Positions 32,701 through 43,920 of a DNA stretch of 64,000 nt are shown here, piece by piece (positions within the stretch are counted from its first letter, which is position 1; each line of letters begins with the position of its first letter). The stretch covers positions 252,390,092 to 252,454,091 of the forward strand of contig NC_134710.1 of NCBI RefSeq assembly GCF_043290135.1, read 5' to 3'. Source of the DNA: Rhipicephalus microplus. Taxonomy: Eukaryota; Arthropoda; Arachnida; Ixodida; Ixodidae. The translations under genes were made by a program, and so were the position numbers. The notes beneath the pieces are model-generated. The model ran no database searches and was not told where the DNA came from. It saw nothing but the letters and a program-made list of their open reading frames with translations.

Positions 32701-33280
32701 GAAGTAACTCTTACAAGACTAAGAACAGGACATAAACACTCTACACATCCACATTTTCTGTTCACTGGCAATACACCATTTTGTGAGAGTTGTGGAGAAC
32801 CACTTACGGTTCTCCGAATTCTCGTTCAATGCACTGAGTTGGATGCTCTATGAGAAAAGCACTTTTTACTGCCCTACCAACACCAGCTCCCACTACACCC
32901 GGAGATACTCATCGTTGGGCAACCGCTTTTTAAACTGCAATCGCTTTTCATGTTCTTAAAAAGTGTTCATAGCTTTCACCCCATATTTTGAGGTGATCCG
33001 TAGCACGACCGCTGTACTGTGGTCGTGTCTGCGGTGACTACATCTCCATCATGGTTTTATAATCACGACTTTTTGCCATCTACTTTACTGCAAATATCTC
33101 ACGCCACACTCGTGATTTTATTAATTCTCTGTTTTTACCCGCGTTTGCGCGAAGAATTTTAAGGCCCCTTTACAGCCACGCATCATATCATTGTTCATAT
33201 CTCTAGTCTATTGAAATGGCGCTCTTTGGCCATCAATTGGCCCTCGCGCAATTAAAAACTACTCATCATCATCATCAATT
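29756..33280 (+). mobile_element. I-clade-type LINE (LINE C), degenerate
   Basis: Heavily mutated ORF2. Endonuclease traces lie at 29820-30100: a LVLGDFNAH-equivalent near 29850 and SDHFPIVI near 30076. An RT finger with LAELQASLTCCNK lies at 30637 and with AYEILNHLA at about 30700. RT palm pieces are at 30910-31240 (MQFHQINGLLGPCQCGFR). RNase H is at 32190-32570 (YFTNASKSNTSVSYVAAGQS, SLSVVKALKTPQ). A zinc-knuckle-like segment lies near 32770. The element ends in an (ATC)n tail at about 33262-33275. Stops and frameshifts occur throughout. It is present only in the left arm. Confidence 0.75.
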
Positions 33281-34264
33281 GAAGGCGCCACCTCGCATCT
33301 GTCATTGAAGGCTAGAAAATCAAAACAAATACTGTAAACAAAATAGAACGCTTTATGGTCTTTACTGTCAATTAAAACCATCTTATTAACATTTAAAGTC
33401 GAGTGAACTTTATTTTGTAATTATTATTTGTATTTTTAATTAACACAACTAGCAAACGATTCAAGGCCAGTGTACTGCGGATGAAGAATAGACGACATAC
33501 AACCACTGTCGGAAGAACAACAGCTGTTGCTTTGCATGATGAGTACCTCGGTGTGTCCTTCAAATACAATGTTACTCTACCTTCTCTCTCAAGTGATCCC
33601 AAAGGTAAGCATTTTTCAATAATGTGCTTTGCGGTTTGTGCCTGGAAGCTTGTTTACTGCTGGTGGGTGCGGTGTCAGGCACAGGACGTAGTTCAGTTCT
33701 GAACCATGACGAGTGAGCTACAGGACGGACTACAAAAGCCATCGCGTAGCGTGCCTAGAACTTCATACACGCTGTCGAAATGGATGTGAAATTTCCAACC
33801 TTTTTTATGGCAACTGCTTAATTGTCTTACAAGCGCGAAACCCAATGAACTAATAAAAGTGAAAGCTTGTGATGTTCAGGCAGTGTGAAGAAAGAAGAGA
33901 AAATATTGATAATTACCACATATTATGTTCAGAGGAATGAAAAGTAAGAATCTTAAGATTAAGGTATTCTGAAAAATCGCGTAAGTTAGGTAGGCCGATG
34001 TTGCGGGCTGCAAGGTAATGATCCCACCGTGAACAGGCAGTTCCTCAGTTGCCCAGGTTCAAGCAGACTTAAGCGAACAAAACGAAGGGATGCCTCAATA
34101 GAACAGTAATCTAAGGGTTGTATGGAGGTAATTAAAGTAATTTATACACTATACATACTTACCAGAATAAATCCTAATTAAAACGTATGTTAACAGCAAT
34201 CGCACTTCTTATAATACACATGATGATCATACGTCTACTTCTTGAGAAACCCGCCGCTTCTTGA
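33281..34264. other. No gene recognised; possible 5' part of the Harbinger element
   Basis: A short frame at 33481-33606 (MKNRRHTTTVGRTTAVALHD) is followed by a GTAAGC donor-like sequence. PIF/Harbinger elements often have a second, MYB-like ORF and introns, but the peptide is too short to assign. Confidence 0.3.
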
Positions 34265-35273
34265 ATACCTCTACCACGGCGAGAGTACAGCATTCAAACG
34301 AAACTTCAGGTTGACGACAGAGACGTTCTGGAGCCTGATGGCGCTCCTGTGGGAAGACAGTACCTCCACAACACATGAATGTTGTAGGGTGCTGCGCCTT
34401 CTTGTTTTGCTTTTGTAGTTAGTTTGCGGAGCTCCTTTCCGAGTCGTGGCAGCATGCTTCAATATTCCAAGAATCGCAACGTTCCGAAAAGCCCCGAGTA
34501 TTTTAAAAATTGTGGTGAAAAAGCTAAACAAATTTAAATACCGGCCAAATCCAGAAGTATTACCTCAAATCGCCGCAGGGTTTCACACCATGTCGAAGTC
34601 CAACCATTTCGATTGATTTGTTGGAGCCATAGATGGCACCCACATAAGAATAAAAGCTTGATCTAGTATGCCAGAAGACTATTTTAACAGGAAGCATTTT
34701 TACTCAATCCAACTGCAAGCCAGCTGCGACCACCGGGGCATATTTGTAGACATTTTCGTTGGATACCCCGGAAGCGACGACGATACCCGGTTTTCAAAGA
34801 ATAGTCAAATCTACACTGAAAGACTATCTCCTTCCTGGTTACGCCATTTTAGGCGATTGCGGTTATCCAAACATGATCGCAGGAATCGCAATCGAAACTC
34901 CGTATAAAGACGCAACCCAACCTGTGGAGTTACGCTTCAACACAGTCCACGCCTGAGCACGTGCAATTGTTGAGCGCGCTTTCGGCCTTATGAGAGGCCG
35001 CTGGAGGTCTGCGTTCACAAGGGCACTGGTGGTGTCTGTGTACAAGGCACCCGATATCGTTGCTGCATGTGCAGCCATGGATAATGTGTGCATGCGTATG
35101 AGCAACACATTCCCTGAAGAGCTCGAAGGACACGTCGACATTGGTGTGGAACACAACACGGAACCTCTGTCCCAGGATTCAGAAGCAGAACAAAGCAGAG
35201 ATCGTCTGGCCACCCGACTTTCTAGCCCGGCTACGATGCAGCTGGCAGAATTTTTCTTTACCTGTGAAGCACG
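34265..35273 (+). pseudogene. PIF/Harbinger transposase (HARBI1-like DDE), broken
   Basis: A DDE nuclease for cut-and-paste transposition. In order: AFKRNFRLTTETFWSL (N-terminal helical part, about 34290), AAGFHTMSKSN, then FVGAIDGTHIRIKA with the first Asp (34618-34660). Next are EDYFNRKHFYSIQLQASCDH and IFVDIFVGYPGSDDD (second Asp, about 34745-34790), ILGDCGYPN (34840), and IVERAFGLMRGRWR with the Glu (about 34965-35005). All three catalytic positions are visible. A frameshift lies near 34780 and stops near 34612, 34662 and 34955. The coding tail runs into a (TA)n tract at 35274. The last 150 bp (35129-35273) recur inverted at 43768-43920. Confidence 0.85.

Positions 35274-35353
<80 letters not shown>
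35274..35353. repeat. (TA)n microsatellite, left of the array
   Basis: A long alternating A/T run between the Harbinger end and the first 456-bp unit, mirrored at 43672-43767. Confidence 0.95.
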
Positions 35354-35356
<3 letters not shown>

Positions 35357-35510
35357 GAAAGAAGTGTATACCTAAGGGCTCGTTTTTCCGTGTTTTTAAC
35401 ACAATAATAATGAGATATAACAGACAGTAATGCCAAGGAATGTACAGGGGAAGTTATTAACATTAATGGAATGTAAATAAGAAGAAAGAAAAGTGGATGA
35501 AAAAATTACC

Positions 35511-35583
35511 AACTGTAAGCAGGAATCGAACCTACGACCTTCGAATTACGCGTTCGATGCTCTAACCACTGAGCTATTACAGC
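35511..35583 (-). tRNA. tRNA-Thr(CGU)-like, array copy M1
   Basis: 73-nt cloverleaf. The acceptor stem GCTGTAA/TTACAGT has 7 bp with G-T at the end. The D arm is GCTC/GAGC. The anticodon stem is TCGAA/TTCGA with loop CGCGTAA (anticodon CGT), and the T arm is GTAGG/CCTGC with loop TTCGATT. The A box TAGCTCAGTGG and B box GGTTCGATTCC match consensus. Nucleotide 33 is G instead of the near-invariant U, and CCA is not encoded, as expected in eukaryotes. Whether it is charged or even processed is unknown. It may be a tRNA-derived repeat. Confidence 0.7.
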
Positions 35584-35966
35584 GGCACTCCCTCCATCCA
35601 CTTTTTGGGGTTTATCTGTGAATATAGAAGTAGGAGCGACAGTCAGCGCCATCTATAAGCCAAACAACAAGTGTGAAAACACTCTTATGCGCATGTTTGG
35701 CGTCACGTAGCACGTGAACTTATTATGAGCGGGCAGCTGATTAATTGTCCCTCTTATACAACCTAAACACACCAAGTCTGCCAGTACGAGACCCTCGTTC
35801 AATGAAATAAGGGAAAGAAGTGTATACCTAAGGGCTCGTTTTTCCGTGTTTTTAACACAATAATAATGAGATATAACAGACAGTAATGCCAAGGAATGTA
35901 CAGGGGAAGTTATTAACATTAATGGAATGTAAATAAGAAGAAAGAAAAGTGGATGAAAAAATTACC

Positions 35967-36039
35967 AACTGTAAGCAGGAATCGAACCTACGACCTTCGA
36001 ATTACGCGTTCGATGCTCTAACCACTGAGCTATTACAGC
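35967..36039 (-). tRNA. tRNA-Thr(CGU)-like, array copy M2
   Basis: Identical to copy M1. Confidence 0.7.
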
Positions 36040-36422
36040 GGCACTCCCTCCATCCACTTTTTGGGGTTTATCTGTGAATTTAGAAGTAGGAGCGACAGTC
36101 AGCGCCATCTATAAGCCAAACAACGAGTGTGAAAACACTCTTATGCGCATGTTTGGCGTCACGTAGCACGTGAACTTATTATGAGCGGGCAGCTGATTAA
36201 TTGTCCCTCTTATACAACCTAAACACACCAAGTCTGCCAGTACGAGACCCTCGTTCAATGAAATAAGGGAAAGAAGTGTATACCTAAGGGCTCGTTTTTC
36301 CGTGTTTTTAACACAATAATAATGAGATATAACAGACAGTAATGCCAAGGAATGTACAGGGGAAGTTATTAACATTAATGGAATGTAAATAAGAAGAAAG
36401 AAAAGTGGATGAAAAAATTACC

Positions 36423-36495
36423 AACTGTAAGCAGGAATCGAACCTACGACCTTCGAATTACGCGTTCGATGCTCTAACCACTGAGCTATTACAGC
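36423..36495 (-). tRNA. tRNA-Thr(CGU)-like, array copy M3
   Basis: Identical to copy M1. Confidence 0.7.
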
Positions 36496-36878
36496 GGCAC
36501 TCCCTCCATCCACTTTTTTGGGTTTATCTGTGAATTTAGAAGTAGGAGCGACAGTCAGCGCCATCTATAAGCCAAACAACGAGTGTGAAAACACTCTTAT
36601 GCGCATGTTTGGCGTCACGTAGCACGTGAACTTATTATGAGCGGGCAGCTGATTAATTGTCCCTCTTATACAACCTAAACACACCAAGTCTGCCAGTACG
36701 AGACCCTCGTTCAATGAAATAAGGGAAAGAAGTGTATACCTAAGGGCTCGTTTTTCCGTGTTTTTAACACAATAATAATGAGATATAACAGACAGTAATG
36801 CCAAGGAATGTACAGGGGAAGTTATTAACATTAATGGAATGTAAATAAGAAGAAAGAAAAGTGGATGAAAAAATTACC

Positions 36879-36951
36879 AACTGTAAGCAGGAATCGAACC
36901 TACGACCTTCGAATTACGCGTTCGATGCTCTAACCACTGAGCTATTACAGC
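36879..36951 (-). tRNA. tRNA-Thr(CGU)-like, array copy M4
   Basis: Identical to copy M1. The next unit is 455 bp away because one T is missing from a homopolymer. Confidence 0.7.
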
Positions 36952-37333
36952 GGCACTCCCTCCATCCACTTTTTGGGTTTATCTGTGAATTTAGAAGTAG
37001 GAGCGACAGTCAGCGCCATCTATAAGCCAAACAACGAGTGTGAAAACACTCTTATGCGCATGTTTGGCGTCACGTAGCACGTGAACTTATTATGAGCGGG
37101 CAGCTGATTAATTGTCCCTCTTATACAACCTAAACACACCAAGTCTGCCAGTACGAGACCCTCGTTCAATGAAATAAGGGAAAGAAGTGTATACCTAAGG
37201 GCTCGTTTTTCCGTGTTTTTAACACAATAATAATGAGATATAACAGACAGTAATGCCAAGGAATGTACAGGGGAAGTTATTAACATTAATGGAATGTAAA
37301 TAAGAAAAAAGAAAAGTGGATGAAAAAATTACC

Positions 37334-37406
37334 AACTGTAAGCAGGAATCGAACCTACGACCTTCGAATTACGCGTTCGATGCTCTAACCACTGAGCTAT
37401 TACAGC
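37334..37406 (-). tRNA. tRNA-Thr(CGU)-like, array copy M5
   Basis: Identical to copy M1. Confidence 0.7.
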
Positions 37407-37789
37407 GGCACTCCCTCCATCCACTTTTTTGGGTTTATCTGTGAATTTAGAAGTAGGAGCGACAGTCAGCGCCATCTATAAGCCAAACAACGAGTGTGAA
37501 AACACTCTTATGCGCATGTTTGGCGTCACGTAGCACGTGAACTTATTATGAGCGGGCAGCTGATTAATTGTCCCTCTTATACAACCTAAACACACCAAGT
37601 CTGCCAGTACGAGACCCTCGTTCAATGAAATAAGGGAAAGAAGTGTATACCTAAGGGCTCGTTTTTCCGTGTTTTTAACACAATAATAATGAGATATAAC
37701 AGACAGTAATGCCAAGGAATGTACAGGGGAAGTTATTAGCATTAATGGAATGTAAATAAGAAGAAAGAAAAGTGGATGAAAAAATTACC

Positions 37790-37846
37790 AACTGTAAGCA
37801 GGAATCGAACCTACGACCTTCGAATTACGCGTTCGATGCTCTAACC
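37790..37846 (-). pseudogene. Truncated tRNA-like copy M6 at the inversion junction
   Basis: Only nucleotides 17-73 of the cloverleaf remain. Nucleotides 1-16, including most of the A box, are replaced by the junction sequence from 37847. Confidence 0.9.
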
Positions 37847-37898
37847 TTGGTGTGTTTAGTTGGTGTGTATAAGCCAAACACTCGTTGTTTGGCTTATA
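37847..37898. repeat. Inversion junction with 12-bp hairpin
   Basis: The minus arm ends at 37846. TTGGTGTGTTTAG (37847-37859), normally found inside a plus unit, and a second TTGGTGTGTA follow. Then comes a perfect hairpin, TATAAGCCAAAC (37868-37879) with GTTTGGCTTATA (37887-37898) and loop ACTCGTT. The right half is canonical plus-strand unit sequence, and the left half is its minus-strand counterpart. This is the pattern left by short-homology template switching. It could also be an assembly or amplification chimera. Confidence 0.8.
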
Positions 37899-37968
37899 GA
37901 TGGCGCTGACTGTCGCTCCTACTTCTAAATTCACAGATAAACCCAAAAAAGTGGATGGAGGGAGTGCC

Positions 37969-38041
37969 GCTGTAATAGCTCAGTGGTTAGAGCATCGAAC
38001 GCGTAATTCGAAGGTCGTAGGTTCGATTCCTGCTTACAGTT
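37969..38041 (+). tRNA. tRNA-Thr(CGU)-like, array copy P1
   Basis: Same sequence as M1 on the plus strand. A T6 run at 38047-38052, five nucleotides after the cloverleaf, would terminate Pol III. The predicted primary transcript is therefore a short tRNA-sized RNA and not a SINE-length one. Confidence 0.7.
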
Positions 38042-38424
38042 GGTAATTTTTTCATCCACTTTTCTTTCTTCTTATTTACATTCCATTAATGTTAATAACT
38101 TCCCCTGTACATTCCTTGGCATTACTGTCTGTTATATCTCATTATTATTGTGTTAAAAACACGGAAAAACGAGCCCTTAGGTATACACTTCTTTCCCTTA
38201 TTTCATTGAACGAGGGTCTCGTACTGGCAGACTTGGTGTGTTTAGGTTGTATAAGAGGGACAATTAATCAGCTGCCCGCTCATAATAAGTTCACGTGCTA
38301 CGTGACGCCAAACATGCGCATAAGAGTGTTTTCACACTCGTTGTTTGGCTTATAGATGGCGCTGACTGTCGCTCCTACTTCTAAATTCACAGATAAACCC
38401 AAAAAAGTGGATGGAGGGAGTGCC

Positions 38425-38497
38425 GCTGTAATAGCTCAGTGGTTAGAGCATCGAACGCGTAATTCGAAGGTCGTAGGTTCGATTCCTGCTTACAGTT
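38425..38497 (+). tRNA. tRNA-Thr(CGU)-like, array copy P2
   Basis: Identical to P1. Confidence 0.7.
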
Positions 38498-38880
38498 GGT
38501 AATTTTTTCATCCACTTTTCTTTCTTCTTATTTACATTCCATTAATGTTAATAACTTCCCCTGTACATTCCTTGGCATTACTGTCTGTTATATCTCATTA
38601 TTATTGTGTTAAAAACACGGAAAAACGAGCCCTTAGGTATACACTTCTTTCCCTTATTTCATTGAACGAGGGTCTCGTACTGGCAGACTTGGTGTGTTTA
38701 GGTTGTATAAGAGGGACAATTAATCAGCTGCCCGCTCATAATAAGTTCACGTGCTACGTGACGCCAAACATGCGCATACGAGTGTTTTCACACTCGTTGT
38801 TTGGCTTATAGATGGCGCTGACTGTCGCTCCTACTTCTAAATTCACAGATAAACCCAAAAAAGTGGATGGAGGGAGTGCC

Positions 38881-38953
38881 GCTGTAATAGCTCAGTGGTT
38901 AGAGCATCGAACGCGTAATTCGAAGGTCGTAGGTTCGATTCCTGCTTACAGTT
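38881..38953 (+). tRNA. tRNA-Thr(CGU)-like, array copy P3
   Basis: Identical to P1. Confidence 0.7.
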
Positions 38954-39336
38954 GGTAATTTTTTCATCCACTTTTCTTTCTTCTTATTTACATTTCATTA
39001 ATGTTAATAACTTCTCCTGTACATTCCTTGGCATTACTGTCTGTTATATCTCATTATTATTGTGTTAAAAACACGGAAAAACGAGCCCTTAGGTATACAC
39101 TTCTTTCCCTTATTTCATTGAACGAGGGTCTCGTACTCGCAGACTTGGTGTGTTTAGGTTGTATAAGAGGGACAATTAATCAGCTGCCCGCTCATAATAA
39201 GTTCACGTGCTACGTGACGCCAAACATGCGCATAAGAGTGTTTTCACACTCGTTGTTTGGCTTATAGATGGCGCTGACTGTCGCTCCTACTTCTAAATTC
39301 ACAGATAAACCCAAAAAAGTGGATGGAGGGAGTGCC

Positions 39337-39409
39337 GCTGTAATAGCTCAGTGGTTAGAGCATCGAACGCGTAATTCGAAGGTCGTAGGTTCGATTCCTG
39401 CTTACAGTT
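39337..39409 (+). tRNA. tRNA-Thr(CGU)-like, array copy P4
   Basis: Identical to P1. Confidence 0.7.
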
Positions 39410-39792
39410 GGTAATTTTTTCATCCACTTTTCTTTCTTCTTATTTACATTCCATTAATGTTAATAACTTCCCCTGTACATTCCTTGGCATTACTGTCTGT
39501 TATATCTCATTATTATTGTGTTAAAAACACGGAAAAACGAGCCCTTAGGTATACACTTCTTTCCCTTATTTCATTGAACGAGGGTCTCGTACTGGCAGAC
39601 TTGGTGTGTTTAGGTTGTATAAGAGGGACAATTAATCAGCTGCCCGCTCATAATAAGTTCACGTGCTATGTGACGCCAAACATGCGCATAAGAGTGTTTT
39701 CACACTCGTTGTTTGGCTTATAGATGGCGCTGACTGTCGCTCCTACTTCTAAATTCACAGATAAACCCAAAAAAGTGGATGGAGGGAGTGCC

Positions 39793-39865
39793 GCTGTAAT
39801 AGCTCAGTGGTTAGAGCATCGAACGCGTAATTCGAAGGTCGTAGGTTCGATTCCTGCTTACAGTT
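39793..39865 (+). tRNA. tRNA-Thr(CGU)-like, array copy P5
   Basis: Identical to P1. Confidence 0.7.
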
Positions 39866-40248
39866 GGTAATTTTTTCATCCACTTTTCTTTCTTCTTATT
39901 TACATTCCATTAATGTTAATAACTTCCCCTGTACATTCCTTGGCATTACTGTCTGTTATATCTCATTATTATTGTTTTAAAAACACGGAAAAACGAGCCC
40001 TTAGGTATACACTTCTTTCCCTTATTTCATTGAACGAGGGTCTCGTACTGGCAGACTTGGTGTGTTTAGGTTGTATAAGAGGGACAATTAATCAGCTGCC
40101 CGCTCATAATAAGTTCACGTGCTACGTGACGCCAAACATGCGCATAAGAGTGTTTTCACACTCGTTGTTTGGCTTATAGATGGCGCTGACTGTCGCTCCT
40201 ACTTCTAAATTCACAGATAAACCCAAAAAAGTGGATGGAGGGAGTGCC

Positions 40249-40321
40249 GCTGTAATAGCTCAGTGGTTAGAGCATCGAACGCGTAATTCGAAGGTCGTAG
40301 GTTCGATTCCTGCTTACAGTT
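40249..40321 (+). tRNA. tRNA-Thr(CGU)-like, array copy P6
   Basis: Identical to P1. Confidence 0.7.
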
Positions 40322-40704
40322 GGTAATTTTTTCATCCACTTTTCTTTCTTCTTATTTACATTCCATTAATGTTAATAACTTCCCCTGTACATTCCTTGGC
40401 ATTACTGTCTGTAATATCTCATTATTATTGTGTTAAAAACACGGAAAAACGAGCCCTTAGGTATACACTTCTTTCCCTTATTTCATTGAACGAGGGTCTC
40501 GTACTGGCAGACTTGGTGTGTTTAGGTTGTATAAGAGGGACAATTAATCAGCTGCCCGCTCATAATAAGTTCACGTGCTACGTGACGCCAAACATGCGCA
40601 TACGAGTGTTTTCACACTCGTTGTTTGGCTTATAGATGGCGCTGACTGTCGCTCCTACTTCTAAATTCACAGATAAACCCAAAAAAGTGGATGGAGGGAG
40701 TGCC

Positions 40705-40777
40705 GCTGTAATAGCTCAGTGGTTAGAGCATCGAACGCGTAATTCGAAGGTCGTAGGTTCGATTCCTGCTTACAGTT
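40705..40777 (+). tRNA. tRNA-Thr(CGU)-like, array copy P7
   Basis: Identical to P1. Confidence 0.7.
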
Positions 40778-41159
40778 GGTAATTTTTTCATCCACTTTTC
40801 TTTCTTCTTATTTACATTTCATTAATGTTAATAACTTCTCCTGTACATTCCTTGGCATTACTGTCTGTTATATCTCATTATTATTGTGTTAAAAACACGG
40901 AAAAACGAGCCCTTAGGTATACACTTCTTTCCCTTATTTCATTGAACGAGGGTCTCGTACTCGCAGACTTGGTGTGTTTAGGTTGTATAAGAGGGACAAT
41001 TAATCAGCTGCCCGCTCATAATAAGTTCACGTGCTACGTGACGCCAAACATGCGCATAAGAGTGTTTTCACACTCGTTGTTTGGCTTATAGATGGCGCTG
41101 ACTGTCGCTCCTACTTCTAAATTCACAGATAAACCCAAAAAGTGGATGGAGGGAGTGCC

Positions 41160-41232
41160 GCTGTAATAGCTCAGTGGTTAGAGCATCGAACGCGTAATTC
41201 GAAGGTCGTAGGTTCGATTCCTGCTTACAGTT
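41160..41232 (+). tRNA. tRNA-Thr(CGU)-like, array copy P8
   Basis: Identical to P1. One A is missing from the homopolymer upstream of this copy. Confidence 0.7.
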
Positions 41233-41615
41233 GGTAATTTTTTCATCCACTTTTCTTTCTTCTTATTTACATTCCATTAATGTTAATAACTTCCCCTGTA
41301 CATTCCTTGGCATTACTGTCTGTTATATCTCATTATTATTGTGTTAAAAACACGGAAAAACGAGCCCTTAGGTATACACTTCTTTCCCTTATTTCATTGA
41401 ACGAGGGTCTCGTACTGGCAGACTTGGTGTGTTTAGGTTGTATAAGAGGGACAATTAATCAGCTGCCCGCTCATAATAAGTTCACGTGCTACGTGACGCC
41501 AAACATGCGCATAAGAGTGTTTTCACACTCGTTGTTTGGCTTATAGATGGCGCTGACTGTCGCTCCTACTTCTAAATTCACAGATAAACCCAAAAAAGTG
41601 GATGGAGGGAGTGCC

Positions 41616-41688
41616 GCTGTAATAGCTCAGTGGTTAGAGCATCGAACGCGTAATTCGAAGGTCGTAGGTTCGATTCCTGCTTACAGTT
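41616..41688 (+). tRNA. tRNA-Thr(CGU)-like, array copy P9
   Basis: Identical to P1. Confidence 0.7.
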
Positions 41689-42071
41689 GGTAATTTTTTC
41701 ATCCACTTTTCTTTCTTCTTATTTACATTCCATTAATGTTAATAACTTCCCCTGTACATTCCTTGGCATTACTGTCTGTTATATCTCATTATTATTGTGT
41801 TAAAAACACGGAAAAACGAGCCCTTAGGTATACACTTCTTTCCCTTATTTCATTGAACGAGGGTCTCGTACTGGCAGACTTGGTGTGTTTAGGTTGTATA
41901 AGAGGGACAATTAATCAGCTGCCCGCTCATAATAAGTTCACGTGCTACGTGACGCCAAACATGCGCATAAGAGTGTTTTCACACTCGTTGTTTGGCTTAT
42001 AGATGGCGCTGACTGTCGCTCCTACTTCTAAATTCACAGATAAACCCAAAAAAGTGGATGGAGGGAGTGCC

Positions 42072-42144
42072 GCTGTAATAGCTTAGTGGTTAGAGCATCG
42101 AACGCGTAATTCGAAGGTCGTAGGTTCGATTCCTGCTTACAGTT
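42072..42144 (+). tRNA. tRNA-Thr(CGU)-like, array copy P10
   Basis: Carries C13T in the D stem (GCTTAG), turning a C-G pair into T-G and altering the A box. The same unit has two further changes downstream (ATGCAC, CTTCATAT). Confidence 0.65.
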
Positions 42145-42527
42145 GGTAATTTTTTCATGCACTTTTCTTTCTTCATATTTACATTCCATTAATGTTAATA
42201 ACTTCCCCTGTACATTCCTTGGCATTACTGTCTGTTATATCTCATTATTATTGTGTTAAAAACACGGAAAAACGAGCCCTTAGGTATACACTTCTTTCCC
42301 TTATTTCATTGAACGAGGGTCTCGTACTGGCAGACTTGGTGTGTTTAGGTTGTATAAGAGGGACAATTAATCAGCTGCCCGCTCATAATAAGTTCACGTG
42401 CTACGTGACGCCAAACATGCGCATAAGAGTGTTTTCACACTCGTTGTTTGGCTTATAGATGGCGCTGACTGTCGCTCCTACTTCTAAATTCACAGATAAA
42501 CCCAAAAAAGTGGATGGAGGGAGTGCC

Positions 42528-42600
42528 GCTGTAATAGCTCAGTGGTTAGAGCATCGAACGCGTAATTCGAAGGTCGTAGGTTCGATTCCTGCTTACAGTT
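42528..42600 (+). tRNA. tRNA-Thr(CGU)-like, array copy P11
   Basis: Identical to P1. Confidence 0.7.
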
Positions 42601-42983
42601 GGTAATTTTTTCATCCACTTTTCTTTCTTCTTATTTACATTCCATTAATGTTAATAACTTCCCCTGTACATTCCTTGGCATTACTGTCTGTTATATCTCA
42701 TTATTATTGTGTTAAAAACACGGAAAAACGAGCCCTTAGGTATACACTTCTTTCCCTTATTTCATTGAACGAGGGTCTCGCACTGGCAGACTTGGTGTGT
42801 TTAGGTTGTATAAGAGGGACAATTAATCAGCTGCCCGCTCATAATAGGTTCACGTGCTACGTGACGCCAAACATGCGCATAAGAGTGTTTTCACACTCGT
42901 TGTTTGGCTTATAGATGGCGCTGACTGTCGCTCCTACTTCTAAATTCACAGATAAACCCAAAAAAGTGGATGGAGGGAGTGCC

Positions 42984-43056
42984 GCTGTAATAGCTCAGTG
43001 GTTAGAGCATCGAACGCGTAATTCGAAGGTCGTAGGTTCGATTCCTGCTTACAGTT
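42984..43056 (+). tRNA. tRNA-Thr(CGU)-like, array copy P12
   Basis: Identical to P1. Confidence 0.7.
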
Positions 43057-43439
43057 GGTAATTTTTTCATCGACTTTTCTTTCTTCTTATTTACATTCCA
43101 TTAATGTTAATAACTTCCCCTGTACATTCCTTGGCATTACTGTCTGTTATATCTCATTATTATTGTGTTAAAAACACGGAAAAACGAGCCCTTAGGTATA
43201 CACTTCTTTCCCTTATTTCATTGAACGAGGGTCTCGTACTGGCAGACTTGGTGTGTTTAGGTTGTATAAGAGGGACAATTAATCAGCTGCCCGCTCATAA
43301 TAAGTTCACGTGCTACGTGACGCCAAACATGCGCATAAGAGTGTTTTCACACTCGTTGTTTGGCTTATAGATGGCGCTGACTGTCGCTCCTACTTCTAAA
43401 TTCACAGATAAACCCAAAAAAGTGGATGGAGGGAGTGCC

Positions 43440-43512
43440 GCTGTAATAGCTCAGTGGTTAGAGCATCGAACGCGTAATTCGAAGGTCGTAGGCTCGATTC
43501 CTGCTTACAGTT
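43440..43512 (+). tRNA. tRNA-Thr(CGU)-like, array copy P13
   Basis: Carries T54C in the T loop (GGCTCGATTCC), a B-box change. It is the outermost copy, next to the (TA)n boundary. Confidence 0.65.
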
Positions 43513-43666
43513 GGTAATTTTTTCATCCACTTTTCTTTCTTCTTATTTACATTCCATTAATGTTAATAACTTCCCCTGTACATTCTTTGGCATTACTGTC
43601 TGTTATATCTCATTATTATTGTGTTAAAAACACGGAAAAACGAGCCCTTAGGTATACACTTCTTTC

Positions 43667-43920
<254 letters not shown>

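Larger units (their letters stand above)
35354..37846 (-). repeat. 456-bp tRNA-bearing tandem array, minus-strand arm (about 5.5 units)
   Basis: Units repeat at exactly 456 bp (455 once) and are about 99% identical. Each contains, on the minus strand, a 73-nt tRNA-like cloverleaf, an oligo-T run, and an 88-codon open frame starting 120 bp after the cloverleaf starts. The arm begins at the (TA)n with the end of a unit and stops within a sixth cloverleaf at 37846. Small differences are scattered, such as the run of five or six Ts before GGGTTTATCTGTG and a G-to-A at about 37306. Confidence 0.97.

Noticed and set aside
37969..38355. The 456-bp unit as a tandemly repeated conventional SINE.
   Set aside because: An oligo-T run lies five nucleotides after the cloverleaf and would stop Pol III before any SINE body. 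A tRNA-like gene unit fits better, although an origin from a SINE cannot be excluded.
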